Made by a program: the position numbers and the translations under genes. 64,000 nucleotides of DNA from Pseudobdellovibrionaceae bacterium (GTDB lineage Bacteria > Bdellovibrionota > Bdellovibrionia > Bdellovibrionales > Bdellovibrionaceae). Below, piece by piece: positions 35,107 through 43,189 of the stretch. The DNA is taken from the NCBI GenBank assembly GCA_022843825.1, contig JALHMX010000016.1, forward strand, positions 1 to 64,000, in the 5' to 3' direction. Numbering within the stretch: position 1 is the first letter of the stretch; the number at the start of each line of letters is the position of its first letter. The notes beneath the pieces were generated by a model. That model was not told the origin of the DNA. It searched no databases and saw only the letters and a list, made by a program, of their open reading frames with translations.

Positions 35107-35683
35107 TTAGAATATGATCTTTATTTTTTTTTAGCGAATGAGTGTATAAATGACCTGATTTGTTCAGCTATTTTTAAAAAGAATCAAAGTGAGACAAGCT
35201 AAGTATTTGTTTTTTCAATAGAAACAAAAATAAAGAAAAAAAAATAAAAAAAAGTTTGTAAACTTAATCGACGAAATCGAAATAATTCTTAGAGTGAAAG
35301 TTGATTTTTGTGTACAGTAGTTTTTCAGTTTTAAGCAAACATTTTTCTGGCTTAAAAAAGTATTTTTCAAAGTTGAAATGCCCTTACTATTAACCTCATT
35401 TTACGAGACAATTTGTCATTCCAACTATAAGCAGCGGCGGCGTGTTATTAACATTTAACATAAGCATTTGTTATGGATAATGCACGCATTCTAATCAACT
35501 ATAACGTGAGAACGAACCAGTTCCATTTTGGACTTTATTTATTTTAACGTAAATTTTTGCTGGTTAAATAAATGTCATATTTGAAAAAGTCCTTTAAAAA
35601 TTGTTATTTACAAATGGTTCCAAACTGGGTCAAAGTTTTATCCAAGACCTAGGTCTATAGAAAAATAACTCAGTGAAGAGGGA
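35107..35683. other. 577-base AT-rich intergenic region
   Basis: The region separates the divergent VWA lipoprotein and first subtilase genes. It holds no open frame longer than about 26 codons. It contains a strong A-rich tract at about 35220-35257, likely intrinsically bent DNA, and a perfect 12-bp palindrome at 35645-35656. It should carry promoters for both flanking units, but I could not pick convincing -35/-10 pairs. No RNA structure was recognised. Confidence 0.6.
35645..35656. promoter_or_regulatory. 12-bp perfect palindrome upstream of subtilase genes
   Basis: AGACCTAGGTCT is a perfect dyad 21 bases upstream of the first subtilase ribosome site, a spacing that would suit an operator near the promoter. 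A dyad of this length is unlikely by chance in AT-rich DNA, but no second copy or binding protein is identified. Confidence 0.3.
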
Positions 35684-35689
35684 GTGTTT

Positions 35690-37456
35690 GTGAAGGCAAT
35701 GAGAACAATGAAGTTTTTAATCTTAACAGTCGTTTTTACTTTATTAACAAGTGGAACAGCTCAGGCAAAACGTTATTTTGTAGTCTACAAAAGCCAACAG
35801 GGCTTTAAAATGATGGATAACTATATGAAGTTAGAGTCAGCTGCAAAAGCTTTTGGTTTAACTCAATCATTAAAGAACGTTCATGCGATGGTTGTTAGCA
35901 CTGATAATCCAGCAGTTGTTGAGCAGCTCAAAAAACATCCCGAGATCGAAGCGGTTGTTGAGGAAGGTTTTTTACCAGCTCCTAAACCAGTAAATGGTTT
36001 TCATGCTGCGATTTCTTCTCGGTCGCTAAATGCCTTCCCAGCCAATGCTAACGCTAACCCTGATTCATTCATTCAAACATCAGGAACTCCGTGGGGAATT
36101 ATTGCTGTAAAAGCGCCAGGAGCATGGGGATTGTCTGATGCGGGATCGCAAACTCGAGTTTTAGTATTAGACACAGGTATCGATAAGAATCACGAATCTT
36201 TAAAATATAATATCGAACAAGCTAAAAACTTTGTGACTGCAGCCGTAGGGTCAGCGCCGAGCGATCCTAATGATGTGACTGATGATATTGGCCATGGAAC
36301 TCACGTGGCGGGAACTATCGCTGGTCAGTATAATGATCAAACAGGGTTCGTTGGTGTAGCACCAAAAACTAAAATTTTAATGGGTAAGGTTTGTGCGGCT
36401 AGTGGCTGTAGTATGATAGATATCGCAGCGGGTATCGACTGGGGTATTGAACAAAAAGTTGATGTGATTAATATGTCTTTAGGCGGCCCAGGCGCAGAGA
36501 AATGCAAATTATTAGACTTACAATGTTGGGCAATGAACTATGTTATTGAGCAAATGAGTAAGCCAATTATTCAGTCTTTGCAAAGCGCGGAAACTGCAGG
36601 AGTATTTGTTGTCGCTGCAGCGGGAAATTCAGCGACGGAGGCTGATGGCACCAATCCGGCGAAAAATCCAGCGATTGGTTACCCTGCTGCTGCAACTACT
36701 GTATTGTCTGTAGGGGCTCTTGATTCAACCTTAACTAAAACATCATTTTCTCAATGGGGACCAACTTTAGATATATCTGCTCCAGGTGCTGCGGTGTTAT
36801 CTGCGGTTCCTATGCAAATGGGCCGTGAGTCTTTAGTTTATTTAATGATGAACGGACAAAAAAATAAAATAGCCAGTGTTTCGTTTGCGGGAACAAAAGA
36901 GATAGTAAATCCTAAGTTGGGTGAGTTAGTGCACGCAGCATTAGGAAAGCCAGAAGACTTCAAAGGTAAAAACTTCGCTGGTAAATTCGCTTTAATTGCT
37001 CGCGGAGAAATTGCTTTTGCGGATAAGGTTAAGAATGCTCAGGCCGCACATGCAGCGGGCGTTGTTATATACAATAATGCTGCAGGCTTGGCACAAGGAA
37101 CAATCACCGCTGATGGTACTGAGATTGATTATCCTGTTGTGATGATTGAAAAAACAGTGGGTGAAAACTTGGTCAATCTTTTACGTGGTGGAGTTGTGGC
37201 TTCAACTGAAATCTCAACGGTAAAAACCAATTACGCTAACTTTGATGGAACTTCAATGGCATCGCCGCATGTTGCCGGGGTAGCGGCATTGGCGATTTCA
37301 GCATACAAACTTAAGCATGGAGGAAAGACTATTTCTCCTATGGCATTAAGAGATTTGTTAAAAAGAACTGCGTTTCCATTGGGTCCTAATACAGATAACA
37401 AATATGGATCGGGAATCGTTCAGGCAACGTCTGCAGTAGCAGCGGCAGCTAAGTAA
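35690..37456 (+). CDS. secreted subtilisin-like serine protease (S8) with PA domain insert
   Basis: The preproprotein has a signal peptide (to about SGTAQA) and an I9-type propeptide (RYFVVYKSQQG through EAVVEEG). The S8 domain has the catalytic triad D163 (VLDTGID), H204 (DIGHGTHVAG) and S524 (DGTSMASPHV), with N315 for the oxyanion hole (AAAGNSA). A PA-type domain (about 430-500) is inserted before the serine block. Numbering counts from a GTG at 35684; I prefer the GTG two codons later at 35690, with GAGGGAG 5 bases upstream. It is followed by a paralogue. It may be used for prey or host protein digestion, which is inference. Confidence 0.9.
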   Translation: MKAMRTMKFLILTVVFTLLTSGTAQAKRYFVVYKSQQGFKMMDNYMKLESAAKAFGLTQSLKNVHAMVVSTDNPAVVEQLKKHPEIEAVVEEGFLPAPKPVNGFHAAISSRSLNAFPANANANPDSFIQTSGTPWGIIAVKAPGAWGLSDAGSQTRVLVLDTGIDKNHESLKYNIEQAKNFVTAAVGSAPSDPNDVTDDIGHGTHVAGTIAGQYNDQTGFVGVAPKTKILMGKVCAASGCSMIDIAAGIDWGIEQKVDVINMSLGGPGAEKCKLLDLQCWAMNYVIEQMSKPIIQSLQSAETAGVFVVAAAGNSATEADGTNPAKNPAIGYPAAATTVLSVGALDSTLTKTSFSQWGPTLDISAPGAAVLSAVPMQMGRESLVYLMMNGQKNKIASVSFAGTKEIVNPKLGELVHAALGKPEDFKGKNFAGKFALIARGEIAFADKVKNAQAAHAAGVVIYNNAAGLAQGTITADGTEIDYPVVMIEKTVGENLVNLLRGGVVASTEISTVKTNYANFDGTSMASPHVAGVAALAISAYKLKHGGKTISPMALRDLLKRTAFPLGPNTDNKYGSGIVQATSAVAAAAK

Positions 37457-37472
37457 TTGGATTTTTTTTAAT

Positions 37473-37500
37473 AAAAGGACTGTCACACAGCGGTCCTTTT
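37473..37500 (+). terminator. probable terminator between tandem subtilases
   Basis: AAAAGGAC and GTCCTTTT form an 8-bp stem extended by wobble pairs around a loop, followed by T, 17 bases after the first subtilase stop. It could limit readthrough into the second gene or act as a processing site. Confidence 0.65.
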
Positions 37501-37520
37501 TAAACAGGCGGGGAAAAATT

Positions 37521-39200
37521 ATGACTTTAAATAAAATAGCAGCAGCATTATTTGTTGTACTCGTAACATCAGTGGCTTTTGCCAAAGATCGCTATGTTGT
37601 GATTTACAAAAGTAAGCAGGGTTTTACAGCAATGAATTCATTCATGAAGTTAGAGTCTGGTAAAAAATTCGGACTTAACAAGTCACTTCCGTATATTAAA
37701 GGGATGGTTTTAAAAAACGTTACCGAACAAGCTGTTGAAAGCTTACGAAAACATCCAGAAGTTTTACTCGTGGAAAAAGAAATTCTTTTTCCTGGGCCAA
37801 AGCCAGTTAATGGCTTTACGTCAAAAAAAATGAAAACAACTTATACTCCAACTACGTTCACAGGCGATATCACCACTTTCAAAGTGGGAGAGCTAACCCC
37901 CTGGGGTATTACGGCTGTTAACGCAGAAGCAGCTTGGATCGCATCACCTGATGCGGGATCCTCGGCCCGCGTGTTGGTCTTAGACTCAGGATTAGACACA
38001 ACACACGCAGCCCTTAGTAGTAATTTTGAAAAAGGTCAAAATTTTTATGATGCTGATACGGCAGGGGAAGGCACCTTCGTAGATAATGTGGGACACGGAA
38101 CGCATGTTGCTGGCACTATAGCAGCTCAATATAATGAGCAAACAGGTTTTGTAGGTGTTGCACCTAACGCTAAAATTCTTATGGGAAAAGTTTGTGAAAC
38201 ATTCTGTAACAGCGTCGGCATAGCTGAAGGTATTAACTGGGGAGTTCAAGAAAAAGTTGATGTTATTAATATGTCTCTTGGCGGCGCAATGACTTCATTG
38301 GGAGTAATGGCTGCGGTGCAGGCGGCAGAGAACGCAGGAGTTTTTATCGCAGCGGCATCGGGAAATGGTGCCGAAGTTGATGCAGACGGTTTTCCTACAA
38401 CGCCTGGAGTTTCTTACCCAGCAGCTCTTCCAACGGTCTTTGCAGTAGGTGCAGTTGATTCACAATTAGTGAGATCGACTTTTTCAAATTGGGGTCCGGA
38501 ATTAGCTATCGTAGCTCCTGGCTCTAGTGTTTACTCCACTATTCCAGTAGGGACTGGCCGAGAGGCCCTATTGAATATGGTCGTAGCTGGCGTAACTACT
38601 CCTTTAAAAGGTACAACATTTTCTGGAGCTTCGGAGATTCTTCAATTAGTCAGTGGAGCAGCAGTTTCAGCGGGGCTTGGTAAACCCGATGACTATGTAG
38701 ATCTAGATGTTACAGGTAAAATTGCGATCATAAGCCGTGGCGAAATTACTTTTAGAGAAAAAGTTTTACATGCGCAGGCCGCAGGAGCAGTAGGCGCTGT
38801 CATTTTTAATAATGTCAGTGGAATGCTAGCTGGAACTTTAGTTCAGCCGGGAGACAGTCCGATTAATTTTCCTGTATTAGCTGTTGAGCAATCTGAAGGA
38901 CTTAAATTAGTAGGTCAACTTGCAGCTGGAGAAGCCATCAACATCGAATTACAAACGTTAGTTACAGATTACGCTGTGTTTGACGGAACCTCAATGGCCA
39001 CGCCGCATGTTGCAGGTGTAGCGGCCTTAGTTATCTCAGCTTATAAAAAGGCTCATGTTGGGGCTTCTATTGCTCCAGCACAGCTTCGTGCTGTATTGAA
39101 AAACACAGCTAAGACGTTAGCCCCTAATATTGATAATCAGTATGGGTCGGGTTTGATACAAGCAGATGCAGCAATAAGTGAGGCTGTAACAGCACCGTAA
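37521..39200 (+). CDS. secreted subtilisin-like serine protease (S8) with PA domain insert, tandem paralogue
   Basis: The 559-residue paralogue of the upstream protease has a signal peptide (to about VAFA), a propeptide, and the S8 core with D155 (VLDSGLD), H193 (VGHGTHVAG) and S491 (DGTSMATPHV), with N282 (ASGNGAE). The PA-type insert is again before the serine. The two genes share order and many blocks, so the pair is a local duplication with clear divergence. The ATG at 37521 has a GGGG run upstream. It is convergent with the barrel gene at 39210. Confidence 0.9.
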   Translation: MTLNKIAAALFVVLVTSVAFAKDRYVVIYKSKQGFTAMNSFMKLESGKKFGLNKSLPYIKGMVLKNVTEQAVESLRKHPEVLLVEKEILFPGPKPVNGFTSKKMKTTYTPTTFTGDITTFKVGELTPWGITAVNAEAAWIASPDAGSSARVLVLDSGLDTTHAALSSNFEKGQNFYDADTAGEGTFVDNVGHGTHVAGTIAAQYNEQTGFVGVAPNAKILMGKVCETFCNSVGIAEGINWGVQEKVDVINMSLGGAMTSLGVMAAVQAAENAGVFIAAASGNGAEVDADGFPTTPGVSYPAALPTVFAVGAVDSQLVRSTFSNWGPELAIVAPGSSVYSTIPVGTGREALLNMVVAGVTTPLKGTTFSGASEILQLVSGAAVSAGLGKPDDYVDLDVTGKIAIISRGEITFREKVLHAQAAGAVGAVIFNNVSGMLAGTLVQPGDSPINFPVLAVEQSEGLKLVGQLAAGEAINIELQTLVTDYAVFDGTSMATPHVAGVAALVISAYKKAHVGASIAPAQLRAVLKNTAKTLAPNIDNQYGSGLIQADAAISEAVTAP

Positions 39201-39209
39201 AATATTTTA

Positions 39210-39815
39210 TTAGAAGCTTTTTGAAATATGAAAAGACATACTTTGTGAATCGACTTTTTCATAGTATGTCTTAGCATCTTCGTATTGACCGACTGTATTT
39301 AAGTAAACTTCGTTGAATTGATGTATTTCATACTGAGCCAGCAAAGTAACAGTTTGTGTAATATTAAAACCTAGTCCTACTTGATAACCTGGTCCCTTAA
39401 GCTTACTACCGTCAACGGAGTCAGAACCTTTAGCCGTAAGCTCATCATATAATAAATAACCAAGATGAATTTTAAAAAGACTGGCTTTAACTCCTAATTG
39501 AAATGCTCCAGTGACATGGGTGTAGTCGCTTTCAATTTCACCGGCCAGGCTTTCTGTTTTGCCTTTACCTGAAGAGTATGACCCTACAAGACTTATGCTT
39601 GCGCCGCCGAAAGTCTCTAATCCCAATCCTAGTCCAAACACAGGATGATTCATTTTAAGGGTGCTTTCGTTGCCTATAATGTTGTCTTTGAATTTGATGG
39701 TATGGTTCTTATAGCCAATACTTGGCGTTACGCTAAACACTGCTGCGTTTGTTGCGGTAGCTAATGTTGTTAAAGATAATGCGAACACAATTGGCTTTAA
39801 TAAATATTGAAACAT
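39210..39815 (-). CDS. small outer-membrane beta-barrel protein
   Basis: The 201-residue protein has a signal peptide (ending in ATNAA) and alternating strands throughout (VFSVTPSIGYKN, VFGLGLGLETFG, ASISLVGSYSSG, GYQVGLGFNITQTVTLLAQYEIHQF) with a terminal SFHISKSF. This fits an 8-strand barrel. No enzyme motif is seen. It is the last of three barrel-like genes on this strand, about 100 and 75 bases apart, so each may have its own promoter. Confidence 0.75.
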   Translation of the reverse strand: MFQYLLKPIVFALSLTTLATATNAAVFSVTPSIGYKNHTIKFKDNIIGNESTLKMNHPVFGLGLGLETFGGASISLVGSYSSGKGKTESLAGEIESDYTHVTGAFQLGVKASLFKIHLGYLLYDELTAKGSDSVDGSKLKGPGYQVGLGFNITQTVTLLAQYEIHQFNEVYLNTVGQYEDAKTYYEKVDSQSMSFHISKSF

Positions 39816-39914
39816 AATTTTACCTTATCGAATGTCAGAAGTGTTAGGTATCTAAAACTGGAGCAATGAAAAATATTTAGACGTAAGGACCTTGGACTTT
39901 AATCCAGTTGAGCA

Positions 39915-40514
39915 CTAGATGCCAAATCCAACAGCAACAGCATTTTGATACTCGTTTTGTTCCATATCGTTAATATCTTTAAATACGACAGTCGTACCAA
40001 TACTAATTCTTACTGCCTTGCCAAGCTGTATGCCGAAGGCCGCGCCTGCGTAGGGTGAATACTCAATGGGTTTTTCTTCAGTGGTTGTAACGCCGAGATT
40101 TGTAACTTCTTGTGTGGTTTTTTTAGCTTGGCAACCTAAGCGCGTGGACATATTAAATAAATCTGTTAAACGAAACGTCGATCGAATACCGAGTTTAGCT
40201 TTTTCATCAGTGGTTTTAATTTTTTCCGGCGCGATATCATAATCTTTGGTGTCATTACCTTGTGTGTATTCAAGTTCGGCTGAAACAATATCAATTCCGG
40301 CAGTTACTCGAGCTCCGTAAAACATGCGAGTAACAGTGTGAGACTTAGGCGTAGACCTATAAACTGTCTCGTATCCGAAGATAGGCTCTATCCTATAAGT
40401 AATATCTTGTAAGGCTGGAGAGGAAGACCGTCGTTGCGCAAACGATTGGGTTGAAAGGCAGATCATACTGATGATTCCGCAAATAAGAATTTTTTTAAGT
40501 AGATTTTTTAACAT
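39915..40514 (-). CDS. small outer-membrane barrel-like protein
   Basis: The 199-residue protein has a signal peptide (ending in SFAQ) and strand-rich sequence, with ITYRIEPIFGYETVYR, VTRMFYGARVTAGIDIVSAELEYTQG, KAKLGIRSTFRLTDLFNMSTRLGC and a final GFGI. It resembles the other two barrel genes in this group in style but not obviously in sequence. Two cysteines are present besides the signal. Its function is unknown. Confidence 0.7.
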   Translation of the reverse strand: MLKNLLKKILICGIISMICLSTQSFAQRRSSSPALQDITYRIEPIFGYETVYRSTPKSHTVTRMFYGARVTAGIDIVSAELEYTQGNDTKDYDIAPEKIKTTDEKAKLGIRSTFRLTDLFNMSTRLGCQAKKTTQEVTNLGVTTTEEKPIEYSPYAGAAFGIQLGKAVRISIGTTVVFKDINDMEQNEYQNAVAVGFGI

Positions 40515-40589
40515 GTAAACCTCGTTGTGAGTTTATATTTTAGTCTTAGAATATATACGGGTCAATTACCTCAGGGCTAGTCGAGGATA

Positions 40590-41282
40590 TTAAAAGTAAT
40601 AAGTCAGATAAATTTGCGATGCTACACCAGTTAAATCATTTTCATCGCTGGCACTACTGACACGCTGTATTTGGTAACCAAGTTCAGTTTTTAGTGCGAC
40701 AGGAGAGTTATTGATATACCAGGTTAAGAATGCAGAAAGCTTGGCTTGAGTGAGTTGCGCACTACCTCCGGCTTCGAAATTACGATTTCCTAATGAAACT
40801 TGCACGGAAGGACCGAATATCCATTCGCGCGGAGCTCTATTTGGTGTATAGTTATAATCAAAATATCCACCGATTAAATAAGTCGTATTCATTCCAAAAC
40901 CTTTATCATAAATATGAAGTTGCAGGACTGGGCCGAACTCGAACGTCGTGTGATTCCAGCCGTATTTACCATAAAAAGAAAAGTTATTGTCTAAAGTTTT
41001 AGTACCACTTAAAAAACTAAGATCCGAGCCTAAGCTGATAGAGTTGTATCTAGATTTAAAGGCTTGAGAAAAATCAGCATCGAGAGTGAGTTTTTCAGTT
41101 TCTAAGTTGTAGGTTTTTCCCGCCTCTAATGGCAAGGTCGTTTCAATAATAGCTTGCTTGCCACGAATTTTTTTAACTGTGAATGAGGCAAATGAAGATA
41201 AGCTAAATGTTAGGATGGAAGTGATGATAACGAGTTTAGACAAAGGTCTGGCGGCGCTAGAGTTCAATATTGGTTTTTGCAT
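40590..41282 (-). CDS. putative outer-membrane barrel protein
   Basis: The mature part is strand-rich (YNSISLGSDLSFLSGT, NFSFYGKYGWNHTTFEFGPVLQLHIYD, YLIGGYFDYNY, VSLGNRNFEAGGSAQLTQAKLSAFLTWYINN) and ends in YLTYYF, as many barrels do. A signal-like segment (SKLVIITSILTFSLSSFA) follows. The start is uncertain. The frame opens with a GTG at 41309, and I chose the ATG at 41282, although neither has a clear ribosome site. Divergent from the next gene. Confidence 0.65.
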   Translation of the reverse strand: MQKPILNSSAARPLSKLVIITSILTFSLSSFASFTVKKIRGKQAIIETTLPLEAGKTYNLETEKLTLDADFSQAFKSRYNSISLGSDLSFLSGTKTLDNNFSFYGKYGWNHTTFEFGPVLQLHIYDKGFGMNTTYLIGGYFDYNYTPNRAPREWIFGPSVQVSLGNRNFEAGGSAQLTQAKLSAFLTWYINNSPVALKTELGYQIQRVSSASDENDLTGVASQIYLTYYF

Positions 41283-41325
41283 GTTTAATTTTGGCGGTAT
41301 ACGCAGCACTTATTCAAGTCTAGAA

Positions 41326-41901
41326 ATGACTTTTATCTCTTTAGAGTCAAAGGCCATTTACCGATGCGAAGGCATGGGAGTTCCTCAGCATAATAAATTC
41401 TTATCAAAAGCAACCATAACTACCATTAAGGCCATTCGTAATGACATTCTAGGTCTTGTCGGAAGTGGTCATTATGCTCAGGCTGTGCAGTCGTTGAAAG
41501 AGTTTCTTGATAGCGACTTTGCATATCCCAACTTTAGATTAAAAGTTGAAAGATACGTTAACCACTGTATTGATTTAATTTTAGCGATTGAAGCGAATAG
41601 AAATTTTTCTAGTTTGGCTTCATTGACCAAGCCCAAGCAGTATGAGCTGCGGGAAAAATTTAAGAAACACTACGACGAGCTATCTACAATATTACACAAA
41701 ATCGAAGTGTCTTACGAGGAGCTGAAAGCTAAAGATGACAAATCCACGAAATATTTTGTTAAAGCAGTTTGGGCGTCTTTACTCATTGTGACCATAAATG
41801 CGTTGCTTCTTGATGTTTTTGCAGGCTTAGCTGAAACGGTTTATAGCGTCGTTGATAATAGTATAAATAAGCTGGCCGAAATCATCAGCCAGTATCTTTA
41901 G
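41326..41901 (+). CDS. hypothetical protein with C-terminal membrane segment
   Basis: I do not recognise this protein. The frame is open from 41158, but its first part overlaps the divergent barrel gene, so I chose the ATG at 41326 (191 residues); an ATG at 41374 with GAAGG just upstream is also possible. The chain is helical and charged up to about 135 and has one hydrophobic segment near the end (AVWASLLIVTINALLLDVFAGLAETVY). It is probably anchored by its C-terminus. The stop overlaps the convergent VKOR-DsbA gene by 4 bases. Confidence 0.6.
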   Translation: MTFISLESKAIYRCEGMGVPQHNKFLSKATITTIKAIRNDILGLVGSGHYAQAVQSLKEFLDSDFAYPNFRLKVERYVNHCIDLILAIEANRNFSSLASLTKPKQYELREKFKKHYDELSTILHKIEVSYEELKAKDDKSTKYFVKAVWASLLIVTINALLLDVFAGLAETVYSVVDNSINKLAEIISQYL

Positions 41902-43064
41902 AAAGTATTGATAATTGCTTTTAAACCGATCGGAAGATGATCAGCTCTCATTTCCACTTTTTTACCGTTAAGATATACGGCAGGCGTACCTTGAACGCCA
42001 GCAGCGATAGCCTCATCGGCCATCTTTTTAATTTCATCGTATGCCGTCTTAGACACAGCACATTGCTCAATCTCTTCGTAGTTCAGATTTAAACTCTGTG
42101 CGATTTCTTGGTTTGTTGATGTCATATCTGATACGCTAATTAAAGACTCTTGGCGATCAAAATACCAATAGCTAACATCCCAACCTTTTTGTGCGATTTT
42201 CTCGGCACAGAAAGACCATGTGGCCATTTTACAACGGCTGCCATCGCCTTTGAACTGAACATGTGGATTACAAGTGCCGTCTAAGGCGAATGATTTAAAG
42301 ATCAATTTCACATCACTTCTATCTTGCATAAAGGATTTAAGTGATTGCGCCGCCACTTTGCAGTGAGGACATTTATAGTCGGCAAACTCAGTGACTGTAA
42401 TAGTTCCTTGAGGATTTTTAACTAGACCTAAGCTAACATCAAAGTTATGAACCGGTGACATTTGCCAAAGATTTATTTTTTCGTTAAGCCCTCGGCGCAT
42501 GTCCGCTAAGCCATACTTATCTTGGATAGTTCCCGATATAAACCATGCAATGAGCAATATAGTAATACCAGCGACCCAAGTGCCCTTGTCGCTAAGGATT
42601 TCTATAGGATGATATTTGGCCGGACTAAAAACGGACCAAACTAAGTATAGATTTACGAACGCGAAAATATAGGTGGCTATGCAGAACGGACAAAGGACTT
42701 TGATTTGGAAAGCAGATATGCCAGCTAGTGCAATTGATGCGAAGGCGGATATAAGAAAAAGGCTGCGAACGAAGCCGTTTTGCGTTTCAGTGGATTCTGA
42801 CCAGTCGAGTTTTTTAAAAAGTAACAAGACCAGCATCACTAAATTAAAACACAATCCTAAGACGGCAATGGGTATACTAAAGAGTTCTGAGTACCGACTG
42901 CTTGCGGCGGCATCACAATTTAAGGTGGAACTGATTGAGCAAAGTCCAGCTTCGTTAGTACCTAACTGAACGGCATAGTGATGGACCGTCAGGTAGATAA
43001 ATAGACCAATACTGATTAAAAGTGAAATAATAAGAAGGTTGGATTTGTTTTTCATATATAACAT
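41898..43064 (-). CDS. VKOR-DsbA fusion, disulfide-bond formation protein
   Basis: The N-terminal half is a VKOR membrane domain (about four to five helices) with the Cys pair around CSISSTLNCD and the active CPFC on a helix. The C-terminal half is a DsbA/thioredoxin-like domain with ADYKCPHCKVAA and a cis-Pro loop in AGVQGTPAVYLNG. It can therefore both oxidise periplasmic thiols and be recharged via quinone, replacing DsbB and DsbA. The frame opens with a TTG at 43091; I prefer the ATG at 43064, and an ATG at 43055 is also in frame. Confidence 0.88.
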   Translation of the reverse strand: MLYMKNKSNLLIISLLISIGLFIYLTVHHYAVQLGTNEAGLCSISSTLNCDAAASSRYSELFSIPIAVLGLCFNLVMLVLLLFKKLDWSESTETQNGFVRSLFLISAFASIALAGISAFQIKVLCPFCIATYIFAFVNLYLVWSVFSPAKYHPIEILSDKGTWVAGITILLIAWFISGTIQDKYGLADMRRGLNEKINLWQMSPVHNFDVSLGLVKNPQGTITVTEFADYKCPHCKVAAQSLKSFMQDRSDVKLIFKSFALDGTCNPHVQFKGDGSRCKMATWSFCAEKIAQKGWDVSYWYFDRQESLISVSDMTSTNQEIAQSLNLNYEEIEQCAVSKTAYDEIKKMADEAIAAGVQGTPAVYLNGKKVEMRADHLPIGLKAIINTF

Positions 43065-43189
43065 GATTTTTCGTTTAGGCTCTAAAATCAAGATTTGTTT
43101 TTAGCGTCATATGTTTATATGATAAGTTAAGCTTCGATGGTGGTATTTGTAGTGTAATTGAGGAAAAAACAGTAAATAAGGAACAACTT

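Noticed and set aside
35379-35535. Small open frames of about 24-26 codons in the intergenic region
   Set aside because: They lack ribosome sites, signal-like or conserved patterns, and are expected by chance.
41158-41325. Extended 5' part of the hypothetical gene ending at 41901
   Set aside because: These 56 codons overlap the divergent barrel gene and look like its antisense; the ATG at 41326 gives a non-overlapping start.
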